From the NCBI GenBank assembly GCA_017480225.1, contig JAFVBB010000014.1, forward strand, positions 117,311 to 181,310: a DNA stretch of 64,000 nt, read 5' to 3'. The position numbers and the translations under genes are program-made. Under the pieces are notes generated by a model that had not been told where the DNA came from, searched no databases, and saw only the letters and a program-made list of their open reading frames with translations. Below, piece after piece: positions 1 through 8,077 of the stretch; positions within the stretch are counted from its first letter, which is position 1; the number at the start of each line of letters is the position of its first letter. The DNA is from Bacteroidales bacterium (GTDB lineage: Bacteria; Bacteroidota; Bacteroidia; Bacteroidales; P3).

Positions 1-1
1 C

Positions 2-715
2 ACCGTGGAAAGCTGCGTAAATAGCGTCGGTGTGGAGCTCAACACCGCCAGCCGCGAGCTGCTGGCCTACGTCAGCGGCATCGGCCCCGCGCTGGCCGAC
101 AAGATTGTGGCTCACCGCAACCGCAACGGCGCGTTCAGGTCGCGCAGGCAGTTGCTCGACGTGAAGGGCCTTGGCGAGAAAGCCTTCGAGCAGAGCGCGG
201 GCTTCCTGCGTGTGCGCGAGAGCGACAACCCCCTCGACCGCAGTGCCGTGCACCCCGAACGCTACGAGCTGGTGCACCGTATGGCGCAGTCGGTCGGCGC
301 CAGCGTGGAGGAACTGATGCGCAGCAAGGAGCTGCGCTCGAAGATAAAGGTGGAGCAGTTTGTGGGCGACGACTGCGGCCTGCCCACCCTGCGCGACATC
401 ATGGGCGAGCTCGACAAGCCCGGCCTCGACCCCCGCGCCAAGTTCGAGGTGTTCGAGTTCGACAAGAGCGTGAGCCGCATCGAGGATCTGCGCGAAGGCA
501 TGGTGCTGCCTGGCATTGTGACCAACATCACCGCCTTCGGCGCTTTCGTCGACGTGGGGGTGCACCAGGACGGACTGGTGCATGTGAGCCAGATGGCCAA
601 CCGCCGTGTGAACGACCCTTCAGAGGTGGTGCGCCTGCACCAGCACGTGAGGGTGCGTGTGCTCGAGGTCGACCTGCGCAGGCAACGGATAAGTTTGAGC
701 ATGAAGAACGTGTAG
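2..715 (+). CDS. tex: Tex transcription accessory protein, C-terminal part (5' truncated by window)
   Basis: The frame is open from the window edge and closes with TAG at 713-715, so only the last 237 residues are visible. Visible residues 10-75 hold a helix-hairpin-helix segment (ELLAYVSGIGPALADKIV, then VKGLGEKAFEQ), and residues about 160-235 hold an S1 RNA-binding domain (GIVTNITAFGAFVDVGVHQDG). This order at the C-terminus is that of Tex, a nucleic-acid-binding protein linked to transcription and RNA turnover. The N-terminal YqgF-like and helical domains lie outside the window. A promoter follows at 767-797, so the next gene is a separate unit. Confidence 0.93.
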   Translation, partial: TVESCVNSVGVELNTASRELLAYVSGIGPALADKIVAHRNRNGAFRSRRQLLDVKGLGEKAFEQSAGFLRVRESDNPLDRSAVHPERYELVHRMAQSVGASVEELMRSKELRSKIKVEQFVGDDCGLPTLRDIMGELDKPGLDPRAKFEVFEFDKSVSRIEDLREGMVLPGIVTNITAFGAFVDVGVHQDGLVHVSQMANRRVNDPSEVVRLHQHVRVRVLEVDLRRQRISLSMKNV

Positions 716-766
716 CTGGTGCATGGATACGTGGTGGACAATCATGCGCGTGTGGCACAAAAATAT

Positions 767-797
767 TTTGCCATGTTGGCGAAAATTCATAACTTTG
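767..797 (+). promoter_or_regulatory. Bacteroidota-type promoter for the WG-repeat gene
   Basis: TTTG at 767-770 and TAACTTTG at 790-797 are 19 bp apart, which matches the Bacteroidota consensus TTTG-N19-21-TAnnTTTG. The start codon is 21 bp further on at 819. Confidence 0.75.
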
Positions 798-818
798 CAA
801 AGTTAAAATGCTTGTAAT

Positions 819-2177
819 ATGACTACCATACGAGGGCATATATTGTTTGTAATCACGCTGTTTGCCGCGGTGCTTGCTGTGGCGCAGAAGCCTGTGTACG
901 AGAGTTCGATGAAGGCTTTCGGCTATAAAAACGCCGACGGCACATGGCGCATCATGCCGCAGTACCAGCGTGCTGGCGAGTTTCAGGGCACTGCGCGGCT
1001 GTGGGCTGCCGTGAAGGTCGACGGACGCTGGGGCGTCATCGACATCGACGGCAACATGATCTGCCGCAACCTGTTTGAGGACAGGCAGGTGGCCGAGCAC
1101 GCGGGTCACGAGTGGGAGGTGCAGGCCGAGCCCGGCAAATGGGTGTATCCGGCACGCAACCAGGCCGACGGGCTGTGGGGTTATGTCGATTACTATGGCC
1201 GCTGGAAGTACCAGCCTGTCTATGAGCGTGCCAACCCTCACCGTGGCAAGGATCCGAAGAGCTATGCCAGTGTGCGCAAAGATGGTCGCTGGGGCTGTAT
1301 CGATGGCAGGGGCGTGTTGGTAATCAACAACATCTTCCTCACCGCCGAGCAGGCCGAGGAGGCCGGGCAGCAGTGGGCCATAGGCCGCAACTACAACACC
1401 TGGCGTCGCGCCTCCACCAACCCGAAGACCGGGCTGTGGGGCTTTGTGGACTATCTGGGCAGATGGGCTGTGCAGCCCAATTATCAGGACCAGCGTCCGT
1501 TTGGGCATGACAACAACTATGCGTACACGCAGGTGAAGCAGGACGACCGCTGGGCAAACATCGACCGCAACGGCGCGGTTGTCAGCAACGCCATCTTCTT
1601 CACCGCCGAGGATGCCGCCTACGCGCTGCGGCAGATGGAGCATGGACGCGGCCTTGACGGCTGGCGCCTGCCTGTAAGCAACCCCGCTGATGGCAAGTGG
1701 GGGTGGGTCGACTGGAGCGGCGAGTGGCAGATACAGCCCATCTTTGAGGCTGCCTCCAATTTCGCCAACGACACTGGGATGTTCGCCACAGCCAAGATAG
1801 ACGGCTACTGGCTGGCTATAGGCGACACGGGCGAGTGGCTTTCGCGTCCGGTGTTCACGCTTAGCAGTGAGGCATGGCAGGCGGGCGACCAGTGGGATCG
1901 TGGCGAGGAGCTGGGTCACTGGCTGTACCCGGTGCAGGATCCAGGCACGCAGGCTTGGGGCTACGTAGACTATAAGGGCATGTGGGTTATCAGACCCACA
2001 TTCGAGGATGCAAAGCTCTTCACATACGTGTGGAACGACCGTGTGGCACCGGCGAAGATGGACGACCGCTGGGGTTGCATTGACCATACAGGGCAATATG
2101 TGGTGAAAAACCAGTACCTGACGTCGGCCGAGGCGCAAATGGCAGGCCGTCGCTGGGCGGAAGGCAAGAAATTCTGA
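819..2177 (+). CDS. secreted WG-repeat protein
   Basis: A 452-residue protein with a signal peptide (HILFVITLFAAVLAVAQ). The rest is a string of WG repeats of the type DGRWGVIDIDGN, DGLWGYVDYYGRW, DGRWGCIDGRG, TGLWGFVDYLGRW, DGKWGWVDWSGEW and DRWGCIDHTG, with long spacers that themselves repeat (FFTAEDA, FLTAEQA, YLTSAEA). WG repeats are short beta-rich modules of unknown function, common in secreted Bacteroidota proteins. The gene has its own promoter and ends 13 bp before pyrC. No catalytic motif is visible, so I infer only a periplasmic or surface location and a probable binding role. Confidence 0.8.
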   Translation: MTTIRGHILFVITLFAAVLAVAQKPVYESSMKAFGYKNADGTWRIMPQYQRAGEFQGTARLWAAVKVDGRWGVIDIDGNMICRNLFEDRQVAEHAGHEWEVQAEPGKWVYPARNQADGLWGYVDYYGRWKYQPVYERANPHRGKDPKSYASVRKDGRWGCIDGRGVLVINNIFLTAEQAEEAGQQWAIGRNYNTWRRASTNPKTGLWGFVDYLGRWAVQPNYQDQRPFGHDNNYAYTQVKQDDRWANIDRNGAVVSNAIFFTAEDAAYALRQMEHGRGLDGWRLPVSNPADGKWGWVDWSGEWQIQPIFEAASNFANDTGMFATAKIDGYWLAIGDTGEWLSRPVFTLSSEAWQAGDQWDRGEELGHWLYPVQDPGTQAWGYVDYKGMWVIRPTFEDAKLFTYVWNDRVAPAKMDDRWGCIDHTGQYVVKNQYLTSAEAQMAGRRWAEGKKF

Positions 2178-2190
2178 TGCGCGGAGAGCT

Positions 2191-3582
2191 GTGGGTAGAA
2201 CGTTGATACAGAATGCGGCAATCGTCAACGAGGGGCGGCTCTTCGTGGGGTCGGTCGTCATTGACGGCGAGTGCATTGACGGTGTGTTCGACGCATCCGA
2301 GGCATTGCCTGGCAGCGATTTTGCGCATGTTGTCGACACCGACGGGATGCTGCTTCTGCCAGGTGTGATTGACACTCATGTGCACTTCCGTGATGGCGGA
2401 AATCACGACAATCCTGCTGGAACTTTTTTCAGTGAAAGCCGTGCTGCCAGGGCTGGTGGCGTCACCTCGGTAATTGACATGCCCAACACCACTCCGCAGA
2501 CCACAACCCTCGAGGCTCTCCAGCGCAAAGAGGACATGGCCGCGACAGACAGTGTGGTGAACTATGGCTTCATGCTTGGAGCCACCAACGACAACATAGA
2601 CCAACTGCTGGCCGTCGCCCCAGAGCGTTATGCCGCCATCAAACTCTTCCTCGGTTCAAGCACAGGCAACATGCTTGTGAACAACGACATGATGCTGGAC
2701 AGGCTTTTCCGGGATGCGCACAAACTCATCGTTGCGCATTGCGAGGAGGAGAGGGTGGTGCAGGCCAACATGATAAACTACAAGCACGAGTTTCAGGGCA
2801 CGGCCGATGAGACAGCGGCTTTGCACCCGAAGATACGCAACAGTGAGGCCTGTTTCCTCTCGACGTACCATGCTGTGGAGCGCGCCAGACGCTTTGGCAC
2901 ACGCCTGCATGTGGCTCATTTGAGTACAGCCACCGAGTTGAGCTTGCTCAGCAACTTCGACCTTAAGAACAAGCTCATCACTGCCGAGGTAACCCCCAAC
3001 CATCTCTTTTTCGACGACCGCGACTACGCGACGCTTGGCAACCGTATCAAGTGCAACCCGGCTATCAAAAGCAATGACGACCGTCTTGCACTATGGGCAG
3101 CGCTTGCCGACGGACTGATAGACACCATAGCCACCGACCATGCGCCGCACACTGCCGAGGCAAAGGCTCGCCCATACTTCGATGCGCCAAGCGGCATACC
3201 CTCGGTGCAGCATTCCCTGGTAATGATGCTGGAGTCTGTGTTCGGTGTAGACTGGACACGCTGGCGAGGATGCACCTCGCAGTCGCTGCTGGCTGGCGGT
3301 GTGGACTTTGAGCAACTGACCATGATTGTGGACAAGATGTGCCATGCTCCGGCCTTGCTTTTCGGCATCAAAGACAGGGGCTTCATCCGCAAAGGAAGCA
3401 AGGCCGACCTTGTGCTGGTACGCCCAGGGGTGGAACAGACAGTGAGCAAGGAAACTCTGCTCTACAAATGTGGCTGGAGCCCGCTTGAGGGACAGACCTT
3501 CCATTCCAGGGTGGAGCGTGTGTGGGTGAATGGTGACGACAGCGCGAGTTCACGTGCCGAAAGGCTTGAATTTACGAGATAA
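2191..3582 (+). CDS. pyrC: dihydroorotase
   Basis: A 463-residue amidohydrolase of the pyrimidine pathway, which interconverts carbamoyl-aspartate and dihydroorotate. The metal-binding HVHFRD is at residues 63-68, the bridging-lysine region reads AIKLFLGSSTGNM at about 150, and the catalytic aspartate motif is ATDHAPHTAEAK. MPNTTPQTT and the length fit the longer dihydroorotase class used by Bacteroidota; allantoinase is the main alternative. The start is taken as GTG 2191 behind GGAGAG at 2183-2188; a TTG at 2203 is also possible. It lies 13 bp after the WG gene and 15 bp before the acetate-CoA ligase, so co-transcription is likely. Confidence 0.9.
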   Translation: MGRTLIQNAAIVNEGRLFVGSVVIDGECIDGVFDASEALPGSDFAHVVDTDGMLLLPGVIDTHVHFRDGGNHDNPAGTFFSESRAARAGGVTSVIDMPNTTPQTTTLEALQRKEDMAATDSVVNYGFMLGATNDNIDQLLAVAPERYAAIKLFLGSSTGNMLVNNDMMLDRLFRDAHKLIVAHCEEERVVQANMINYKHEFQGTADETAALHPKIRNSEACFLSTYHAVERARRFGTRLHVAHLSTATELSLLSNFDLKNKLITAEVTPNHLFFDDRDYATLGNRIKCNPAIKSNDDRLALWAALADGLIDTIATDHAPHTAEAKARPYFDAPSGIPSVQHSLVMMLESVFGVDWTRWRGCTSQSLLAGGVDFEQLTMIVDKMCHAPALLFGIKDRGFIRKGSKADLVLVRPGVEQTVSKETLLYKCGWSPLEGQTFHSRVERVWVNGDDSASSRAERLEFTR

Positions 3583-3597
3583 CTCAATAACAGACAT

Positions 3598-5670
3598 ATG
3601 ATAGCAAAAGAACTACTTAACCCTCGGAGCATCGTGGTGTGCGGTGCGTCGTCCGATGTACATAAGCCAGGCGGCAAGGCCTTGTGGAACCTGTTGCACA
3701 GCCCCTTCAATGGCACGGTATATGCCGTCAACCCCAAGGAGACTGAGGTGCAGGGCGTGAAGTGCTGTGCCAAGGTGGAAGACTTGCCGCAGGTGGACTG
3801 CGCCATCCTTTGCATTGCAGCCAAATTCTGTGCGCAGACTGTCGACGTGCTGGCAAAGGAGAAGGGCACGAAGGGATTCATCATTGTGAGCGCAGGCTTC
3901 TCGGAGGAGAATGAGGAGGGCGCGGCCATAGAGAGGCACATTGTTGAGACCATCAACAGTGTTGGAGGCTCTCTCATCGGTCCCAACTGCACTGGCTTCC
4001 TCAACACGAACTACAGCGGATGCTTCGACGCCCCCATACCCAAACTCGACCCGAAGGGTGTCGACTTCATCACTGGCAGTGGTGCCACTGCTGTGTTCAT
4101 CAAGGAGTACGGCATGAGCAATGGCCTAAAGTTCAACAGTGTGTGGGCAGTTGGCAACAGCGCACAGCTTGGTATAGAGGATGTGCTTGAACACCTTGAC
4201 GAGACTTTCGATCCCGAGCATTCCAGCCGCGTCATCATGCTCTACATGGAGAAGATTGGCGACCCGCAGCGTTTGCTCAAGCACAGCCGCAGCCTCATCG
4301 CCAAAGGTTGCCACATTGCCGCCATCAAGAGCGGCGGTAGCGCGGCAGGTAGCCGCGCAGCCAGCAGCCACACTGGTGCTCTGGCAACCAACGACGCCGC
4401 TGTCGACGCCCTCTTCCGCAAAGCAGGAATAGTGCGCTGCCAGAACCGTCAGGAACTCACCACCGTATGCGCCGTCTTCATGCACCCTGAGTTGCAGGGC
4501 AAGCGTTGTGCCGTAATCACCCATGCCGGCGGCCCGGCCGTAATGCTCACCGACGTGCTCAGCAACGGTGGTATGGAGGTGCCCAGCCTCAAGGAACACC
4601 CAGCCAGCCCCGCCCTTCTCTCCAAGCTTTTTGCCGGCAGCAGCGTGGGCAACCCCATCGACTTCCTGGCCACCGGCACCGCCGAGCAGTTGGGCTACAT
4701 CATTGACGCTGTCGAGAACGACTACACCGACATCGACTTCTCTGTGGTGATTTTTGGCAGCCCCGGACTGTTCAGCAACCGCGAGGTATATGCCCTGCTT
4801 GACGAGAAGATGAAAACCTGCAAGAAACCCATCTTCCCCGTGCTGCCGAGCATTATCAATGTGAAGGAGGAGATTGAGGAGTTTATTGCCAAGGGCCGCA
4901 TTAACTTCCCTGAGGAGTGTGTCCTTGGCAATGCCCTCTGCAAGGTCTACAATACACCCAAGCCGCAGCCCGAGCATGTGGAGCAGCCCGCCATCGACGT
5001 GGAGCGCATTCGCCGCACCGTGGAACGCTGCAAGGACGGCTACATGGAGATAAGTGACTACAACGAACTTCTCGACGCCGCCGGCATCAGCCGCAAGAAG
5101 AGCGTCGAAGTCTCCAAGAAAGAGGATGCCTTGGCCTTCGCCCGCGAGGTGGGCTGCTCGAAGGATGTGCCGCTGGTGATGAAAGTCGTAGGCCCGCTGC
5201 ACAAGAGCGATGTCGGCGGCGTGACTCTCGGTGTGAAGGATCTCGACACCGTGGCCCGCGAGTTCGACCGCCTCATCGTCATCCCGGAGACCTATGCCGT
5301 GGAGATGTATCCCATGCTCGACGGTACTGACGTGTATATTGGCGCCATCCGCGACCCGAAGTTCGGCCACCAGATATTCTTTGGCCTGGGCGGCATTTTC
5401 ATCGAGGTGCTCAAGGACGTGCAGAGCGCCTTGGCACCTATCACCGCCGAAGAGGCCAAGCAGATGCTCACCCAGCTCAAGGGCTACAAGATTCTGCAGG
5501 GCGTGCGCGGACAGGAAGGTGTGAACCTCGACCTCTATGCCGACCAAATTGCCCGCGTCAGCGCTTTGGTGCAGGCCGCCCCGGAGATTGCCGAGATGGA
5601 CCTCAACCCGCTCCTTGGCAACCCGCGCTACGTCACCGCCGTCGACGCCCGCATCCGCCTCGAGAAATAG
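3598..5670 (+). CDS. ADP-forming acetate-CoA ligase, fused alpha and beta subunits
   Basis: A 690-residue single-chain acyl-CoA synthetase of the nucleoside-diphosphate-forming superfamily. It converts acetyl-CoA, ADP and phosphate to acetate, CoA and ATP, a substrate-level phosphorylation step in anaerobes. Residues 1-130 form the CoA-binding Rossmann domain, followed by two ligase subdomains; the phospho-histidine is H258 in SSHTGALA. An ATP-grasp domain begins near residue 475. In archaea and many bacteria the two halves are separate genes; here they are one. The leader carries ACTCAATAACAGACA, nearly repeated before the next gene. The acyl specificity (acetyl or a larger acyl group) cannot be read from the sequence. 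Confidence 0.88.
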   Translation: MIAKELLNPRSIVVCGASSDVHKPGGKALWNLLHSPFNGTVYAVNPKETEVQGVKCCAKVEDLPQVDCAILCIAAKFCAQTVDVLAKEKGTKGFIIVSAGFSEENEEGAAIERHIVETINSVGGSLIGPNCTGFLNTNYSGCFDAPIPKLDPKGVDFITGSGATAVFIKEYGMSNGLKFNSVWAVGNSAQLGIEDVLEHLDETFDPEHSSRVIMLYMEKIGDPQRLLKHSRSLIAKGCHIAAIKSGGSAAGSRAASSHTGALATNDAAVDALFRKAGIVRCQNRQELTTVCAVFMHPELQGKRCAVITHAGGPAVMLTDVLSNGGMEVPSLKEHPASPALLSKLFAGSSVGNPIDFLATGTAEQLGYIIDAVENDYTDIDFSVVIFGSPGLFSNREVYALLDEKMKTCKKPIFPVLPSIINVKEEIEEFIAKGRINFPEECVLGNALCKVYNTPKPQPEHVEQPAIDVERIRRTVERCKDGYMEISDYNELLDAAGISRKKSVEVSKKEDALAFAREVGCSKDVPLVMKVVGPLHKSDVGGVTLGVKDLDTVAREFDRLIVIPETYAVEMYPMLDGTDVYIGAIRDPKFGHQIFFGLGGIFIEVLKDVQSALAPITAEEAKQMLTQLKGYKILQGVRGQEGVNLDLYADQIARVSALVQAAPEIAEMDLNPLLGNPRYVTAVDARIRLEK

Positions 5671-5693
5671 AATAATACTCAATAACAAACACA

Positions 5694-6338
5694 ATGAAAA
5701 AAGTACTCACCATTGCAGCGTTGGCCGCAGCGATGCTTTTCGCTGGCAACGCAAAGGCACAGCTCAGCATCAACGCAGGCTTCGCCAACCAGAGCAAGAC
5801 CTTCACTGGCCCGCAAACCAGAATCGGAACCTACACTGACCGCGACACCAGCATGGCCGGCTTCTTCATCGGCGCCAGCTACAACCTGCCTCTGACCGCC
5901 AACCTCGGTGTGGCTCCCGGACTCTACTACCAGCGTCTGGGGCACGGCACTGAGACCACCTTCGGTAGTCTGACCACCCACACCAGCAGCGTGGAGCAGG
6001 CTGTCACCATCCCCGTGATGATCAACTACAAGTACGACTTCAGCAACGACTTTGCCATGTTTGCCTTCGTCGGCCCGAACTTCACCTATGGCCTGACCAA
6101 GACCTTCAACGCATGGTTTAACGAAGACGACCACTCCGACCCCTTGTTCGACTACTATGAGGGCGACAATCCGCTTCGGAGCCACTTCAACATGTTCGTC
6201 ACCTTCGGCCTCGGCGTGCAGTACCAGTCTTTCCGTCTGCAAGTGGGCTACCAGCTCGGTATGATGGACCGCACCACCAGCGATAACACCACCGAGAAGG
6301 TGAACAACCTCTTCGTCGGCGTGGGCTACGCGCTCTGA
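5694..6338 (+). CDS. outer-membrane beta-barrel protein
   Basis: A 214-residue protein with a clear signal peptide (MKKVLTIAALAAAMLFAGNAKAQ). Alternating aromatic and polar strands follow (SYNLPLTANLGVAPGLYYQRLG, FAMFAFVGPNFTYG), and it ends in NNLFVGVGYAL, which resembles a closing barrel strand. It looks like the small 8-strand porin or PorT-like barrels common in Bacteroidota. It begins 23 bp after the CoA ligase and is followed by a bidirectional terminator. No ligand or partner can be named. Confidence 0.75.
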   Translation: MKKVLTIAALAAAMLFAGNAKAQLSINAGFANQSKTFTGPQTRIGTYTDRDTSMAGFFIGASYNLPLTANLGVAPGLYYQRLGHGTETTFGSLTTHTSSVEQAVTIPVMINYKYDFSNDFAMFAFVGPNFTYGLTKTFNAWFNEDDHSDPLFDYYEGDNPLRSHFNMFVTFGLGVQYQSFRLQVGYQLGMMDRTTSDNTTEKVNNLFVGVGYAL

Positions 6339-6360
6339 CGCCCTCGCACGTGCAAACAAC

Positions 6361-6390
6361 AAAGCCAGGCTGCCTTCTCAGCCTGGCTTT
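6361..6390. terminator. bidirectional terminator between the barrel gene and vsr
   Basis: AAAGCCAGGCT at 6361-6371 pairs with AGCCTGGCTTT at 6380-6390 across an 8-nt loop. It serves the convergent genes ending at 6338 and 6397. Confidence 0.8.
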
Positions 6391-6396
6391 CTTTGT

Positions 6397-6960
6397 TCAG
6401 TGGCCGCCTGTGGTGGGCGTGGGCGCATCCTCGGCGGCCAGTGGCAGTGGCGGCTCCTCGTTGGTAGGGTAGGGGCGGGGTGCTGCGGGGCGGAAGCTGT
6501 CGAGCAGCCTTTCGTTGAGCATCAACTCCACCCGGCGCATGGTGGCCTCCATGCGGCTTGCTGGCTTCAACTGGCATTCCCACACCACAACCACCTGCCA
6601 TCCGTTCTCGCGGAGCAGGCTCCACGTGTGCTCGTCGCGCTCCCGGTTGCGGCGCAGCTTGCCCAGCCAGAACTCTCGGTTCGACCGTGGTACGCGGCAG
6701 CAGGCCGAATCGGCCATCTCGCCTCCCTCGCCGGTGTCGGCGAGCCCATGTCCGTGCCAAAAGCAGCCGTTGACGAATATTGCCGTGCGGTAGCGCCGCA
6801 TGACGATGTCTGGCTTGCCCGGCACTGAGCCAACGTTAAGGCGGTAGCGGTAGCCGTGAGCCCACAGCCACCGCCGCACCGCCAGTTCAGGACGCGTGTC
6901 CTTGCTGCGTATGCTCGACATGCAGCGGTGGCGCTGCTCCGGGGTCATTGAGTCGACCAT
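6397..6960 (-). CDS. vsr: very short patch repair endonuclease Vsr
   Basis: A 187-residue Vsr-type nuclease that nicks next to T:G mismatches left by deamination of 5-methylcytosine. The N-terminus MTPEQRHRCMSSIRSKDTRPE and the motif GKPDIVM, with the catalytic aspartate at D51 (the same number as in E. coli Vsr), are intact, as are FVNGCFWHGH and NREFWLGKLRRN. The C-terminal 45 residues are a proline-rich extension not needed by the family. No cytosine-5 methyltransferase or restriction gene is adjacent, although vsr usually sits beside one. It lies 18 bp downstream of an unknown gene and is probably co-transcribed with it. Confidence 0.93.
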   Translation of the reverse strand: MVDSMTPEQRHRCMSSIRSKDTRPELAVRRWLWAHGYRYRLNVGSVPGKPDIVMRRYRTAIFVNGCFWHGHGLADTGEGGEMADSACCRVPRSNREFWLGKLRRNRERDEHTWSLLRENGWQVVVVWECQLKPASRMEATMRRVELMLNERLLDSFRPAAPRPYPTNEEPPLPLAAEDAPTPTTGGH

Positions 6961-6978
6961 GGCGCGTCGGTGTGGGCT

Positions 6979-7716
6979 TCAGCCCCTGCGTCCGGCATCC
7001 TCGCCGGTGAGCCCGCCATAGGAGGCGGCAGCCGCCTGCAGGGCCTCCTCGGTGGTGAAGCTCTGGTAGAGAGTGCAGCGGGTGACCACGCTCTCGGTGG
7101 AGCAGTTGTCGTCAAGTGTTCTCACTATGGCCCAGCCGCAATCATCGTCGGCAAAACGGTCGTCGACCATGGCCAGCGCGCCATCCACCGTCACCAGCGC
7201 TTTCTTTGGAAGTTCCTCCTTGGTGATCCTCACCTTGGGGGTCTGCCTTTCTACCGTCTGGCGGAAGGTGTAGAGCCACAGCCGCTCGTCGCGTCCCAGC
7301 GTCCCTGGACGCAGCGAGGTGACCAGCGCCGGATTGCCCCCGGCCTCACCCAGTTTGGCTCCGACGGCGGGCAGCGAGCCCTCGCTCACCGGCGTGCCGG
7401 GCAGCAGCAACGTGGCCTCGCCGAGCTTGCCGTCCTGCGGCAGGAACACTGCGGGCAGCTGTGCCGAAAGCGACATGAAGCGCGTGTAGGGACTGCGGCC
7501 TCCGGCAAACGTGGGATTGCACCCGTACAACTCGTGCCACAGCGACACGCAGTGCTTCATGCGCTGGCGGCCAATGAACTGCGCGCGCGAGTTGCGCCTC
7601 GGCTGCGAGCTTTTCGAGGTGCGCACCACAGTGCGCCCCTGCTTCGTGTAGAACGTCATTCCAGCCGAGCGCACACTGCCCTCGACCATGATTCCTCTTG
7701 CTTTTCCTTTTGCCAT
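6979..7716 (-). CDS. conserved hypothetical protein upstream of vsr
   Basis: I do not recognise this 245-residue protein with certainty. The start is ATG 7716 (MAKGKARGIMVEG). The frame stays open further upstream, but that part translates the palindromic repeat and is not coding. The first 60 residues are basic and contain GSVRSAGMTFYTKQGRTVVRTS followed by QPRRNSRAQFIGRQRM, an arrangement that recalls DUF6266-like Bacteroidota proteins; this is a weak resemblance. There is no signal peptide or membrane segment. It precedes vsr by 18 bp on the same strand, and a good promoter lies at 7925-7956, so its mRNA leader should contain the repeat at 7781-7873. Confidence 0.6.
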   Translation of the reverse strand: MAKGKARGIMVEGSVRSAGMTFYTKQGRTVVRTSKSSQPRRNSRAQFIGRQRMKHCVSLWHELYGCNPTFAGGRSPYTRFMSLSAQLPAVFLPQDGKLGEATLLLPGTPVSEGSLPAVGAKLGEAGGNPALVTSLRPGTLGRDERLWLYTFRQTVERQTPKVRITKEELPKKALVTVDGALAMVDDRFADDDCGWAIVRTLDDNCSTESVVTRCTLYQSFTTEEALQAAAASYGGLTGEDAGRRG

Positions 7717-7780
7717 ATTTTTTGAGTTTTTGGTGTTAAAATCATCTTCCAGTCGGCATTGACACCGTGTCAACACCGTC

Positions 7781-7873
7781 TGTTCTTCGATTGATGTCCG
7801 ATTGTTCTTCGATTGTTCTTCGATTTCAAATCGAAGAACAATCGAAGAACAATCGGACATCAATCGAAGAACA
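7781..7873. repeat. 11-bp-unit palindrome, copy 1 (4+4 units)
   Basis: Call E = TGTTCTTCGAT, V = TGTTCTCCGAT, D = TGATGTCCGAT; a prime marks the reverse complement. The left arm is E D E E (7781-7824), the centre TTCAA (7825-7829), and the right arm E' E' D' E' (7830-7873). All 44 arm positions pair, and the rare D unit is matched by D' at the mirror position. The left flank ends CCGTGTCAACACCGTC, as at copies 4 and 6. TGTCAACA on the left and TGTTGACA on the right, each 5 nt outside the arms, extend the symmetry. Confidence 0.97.
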
Positions 7874-7924
7874 GTGCTTGTTGACAGCCACTTGCGGTGC
7901 CCCACGTGCCTGCATTCCTGTTTG

Positions 7925-7956
7925 CAAATATACGACTTTGTTTTGACATATGCAAA
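7925..7956 (-). promoter_or_regulatory. promoter for the unknown gene and vsr
   Basis: On the minus strand, TTTG (7956-7953) and TATATTTG (7932-7925) are separated by 20 bp, a full consensus match. Transcription would begin near 7918, so about 200 nt of leader precede ATG 7716, including the whole palindrome at 7781-7873. Confidence 0.75.
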
Positions 7957-8077
7957 TTTTTTTTCAGCCGCCGCTCTCGATGCAAAATATTTGGAGCAAT
8001 CCACGCGTTGATGAAAGACGCGACAGGCGCGGCATGGCAGTGACTGCAGCCTGCATTAATCCTAATACACATACATT

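Larger units (their letters stand above)
7717..8077. other. divergent intergenic region with palindrome copy 1
   Basis: These 361 bp separate the unknown/vsr pair (minus) from the flavodoxin-fold gene (plus). They hold the 93-bp palindrome (7781-7873), an imperfect flanking pair TGTCAACA/TGTTGACA, the small palindrome GACACCGTGTC at 7761-7771, and a minus-strand promoter at 7925-7956. No clear plus-strand promoter was found; the 80 bp before 8078 hold nothing I can identify. Confidence 0.8.

Noticed and set aside
7781-7873. Open frames across the palindromes (LFSDCSSIVLR-type peptides) on both strands
   Set aside because: They are translations of the 11-bp repeat with a 33-bp period, occur at all six copies in both directions, and join unrelated sequence on each side.
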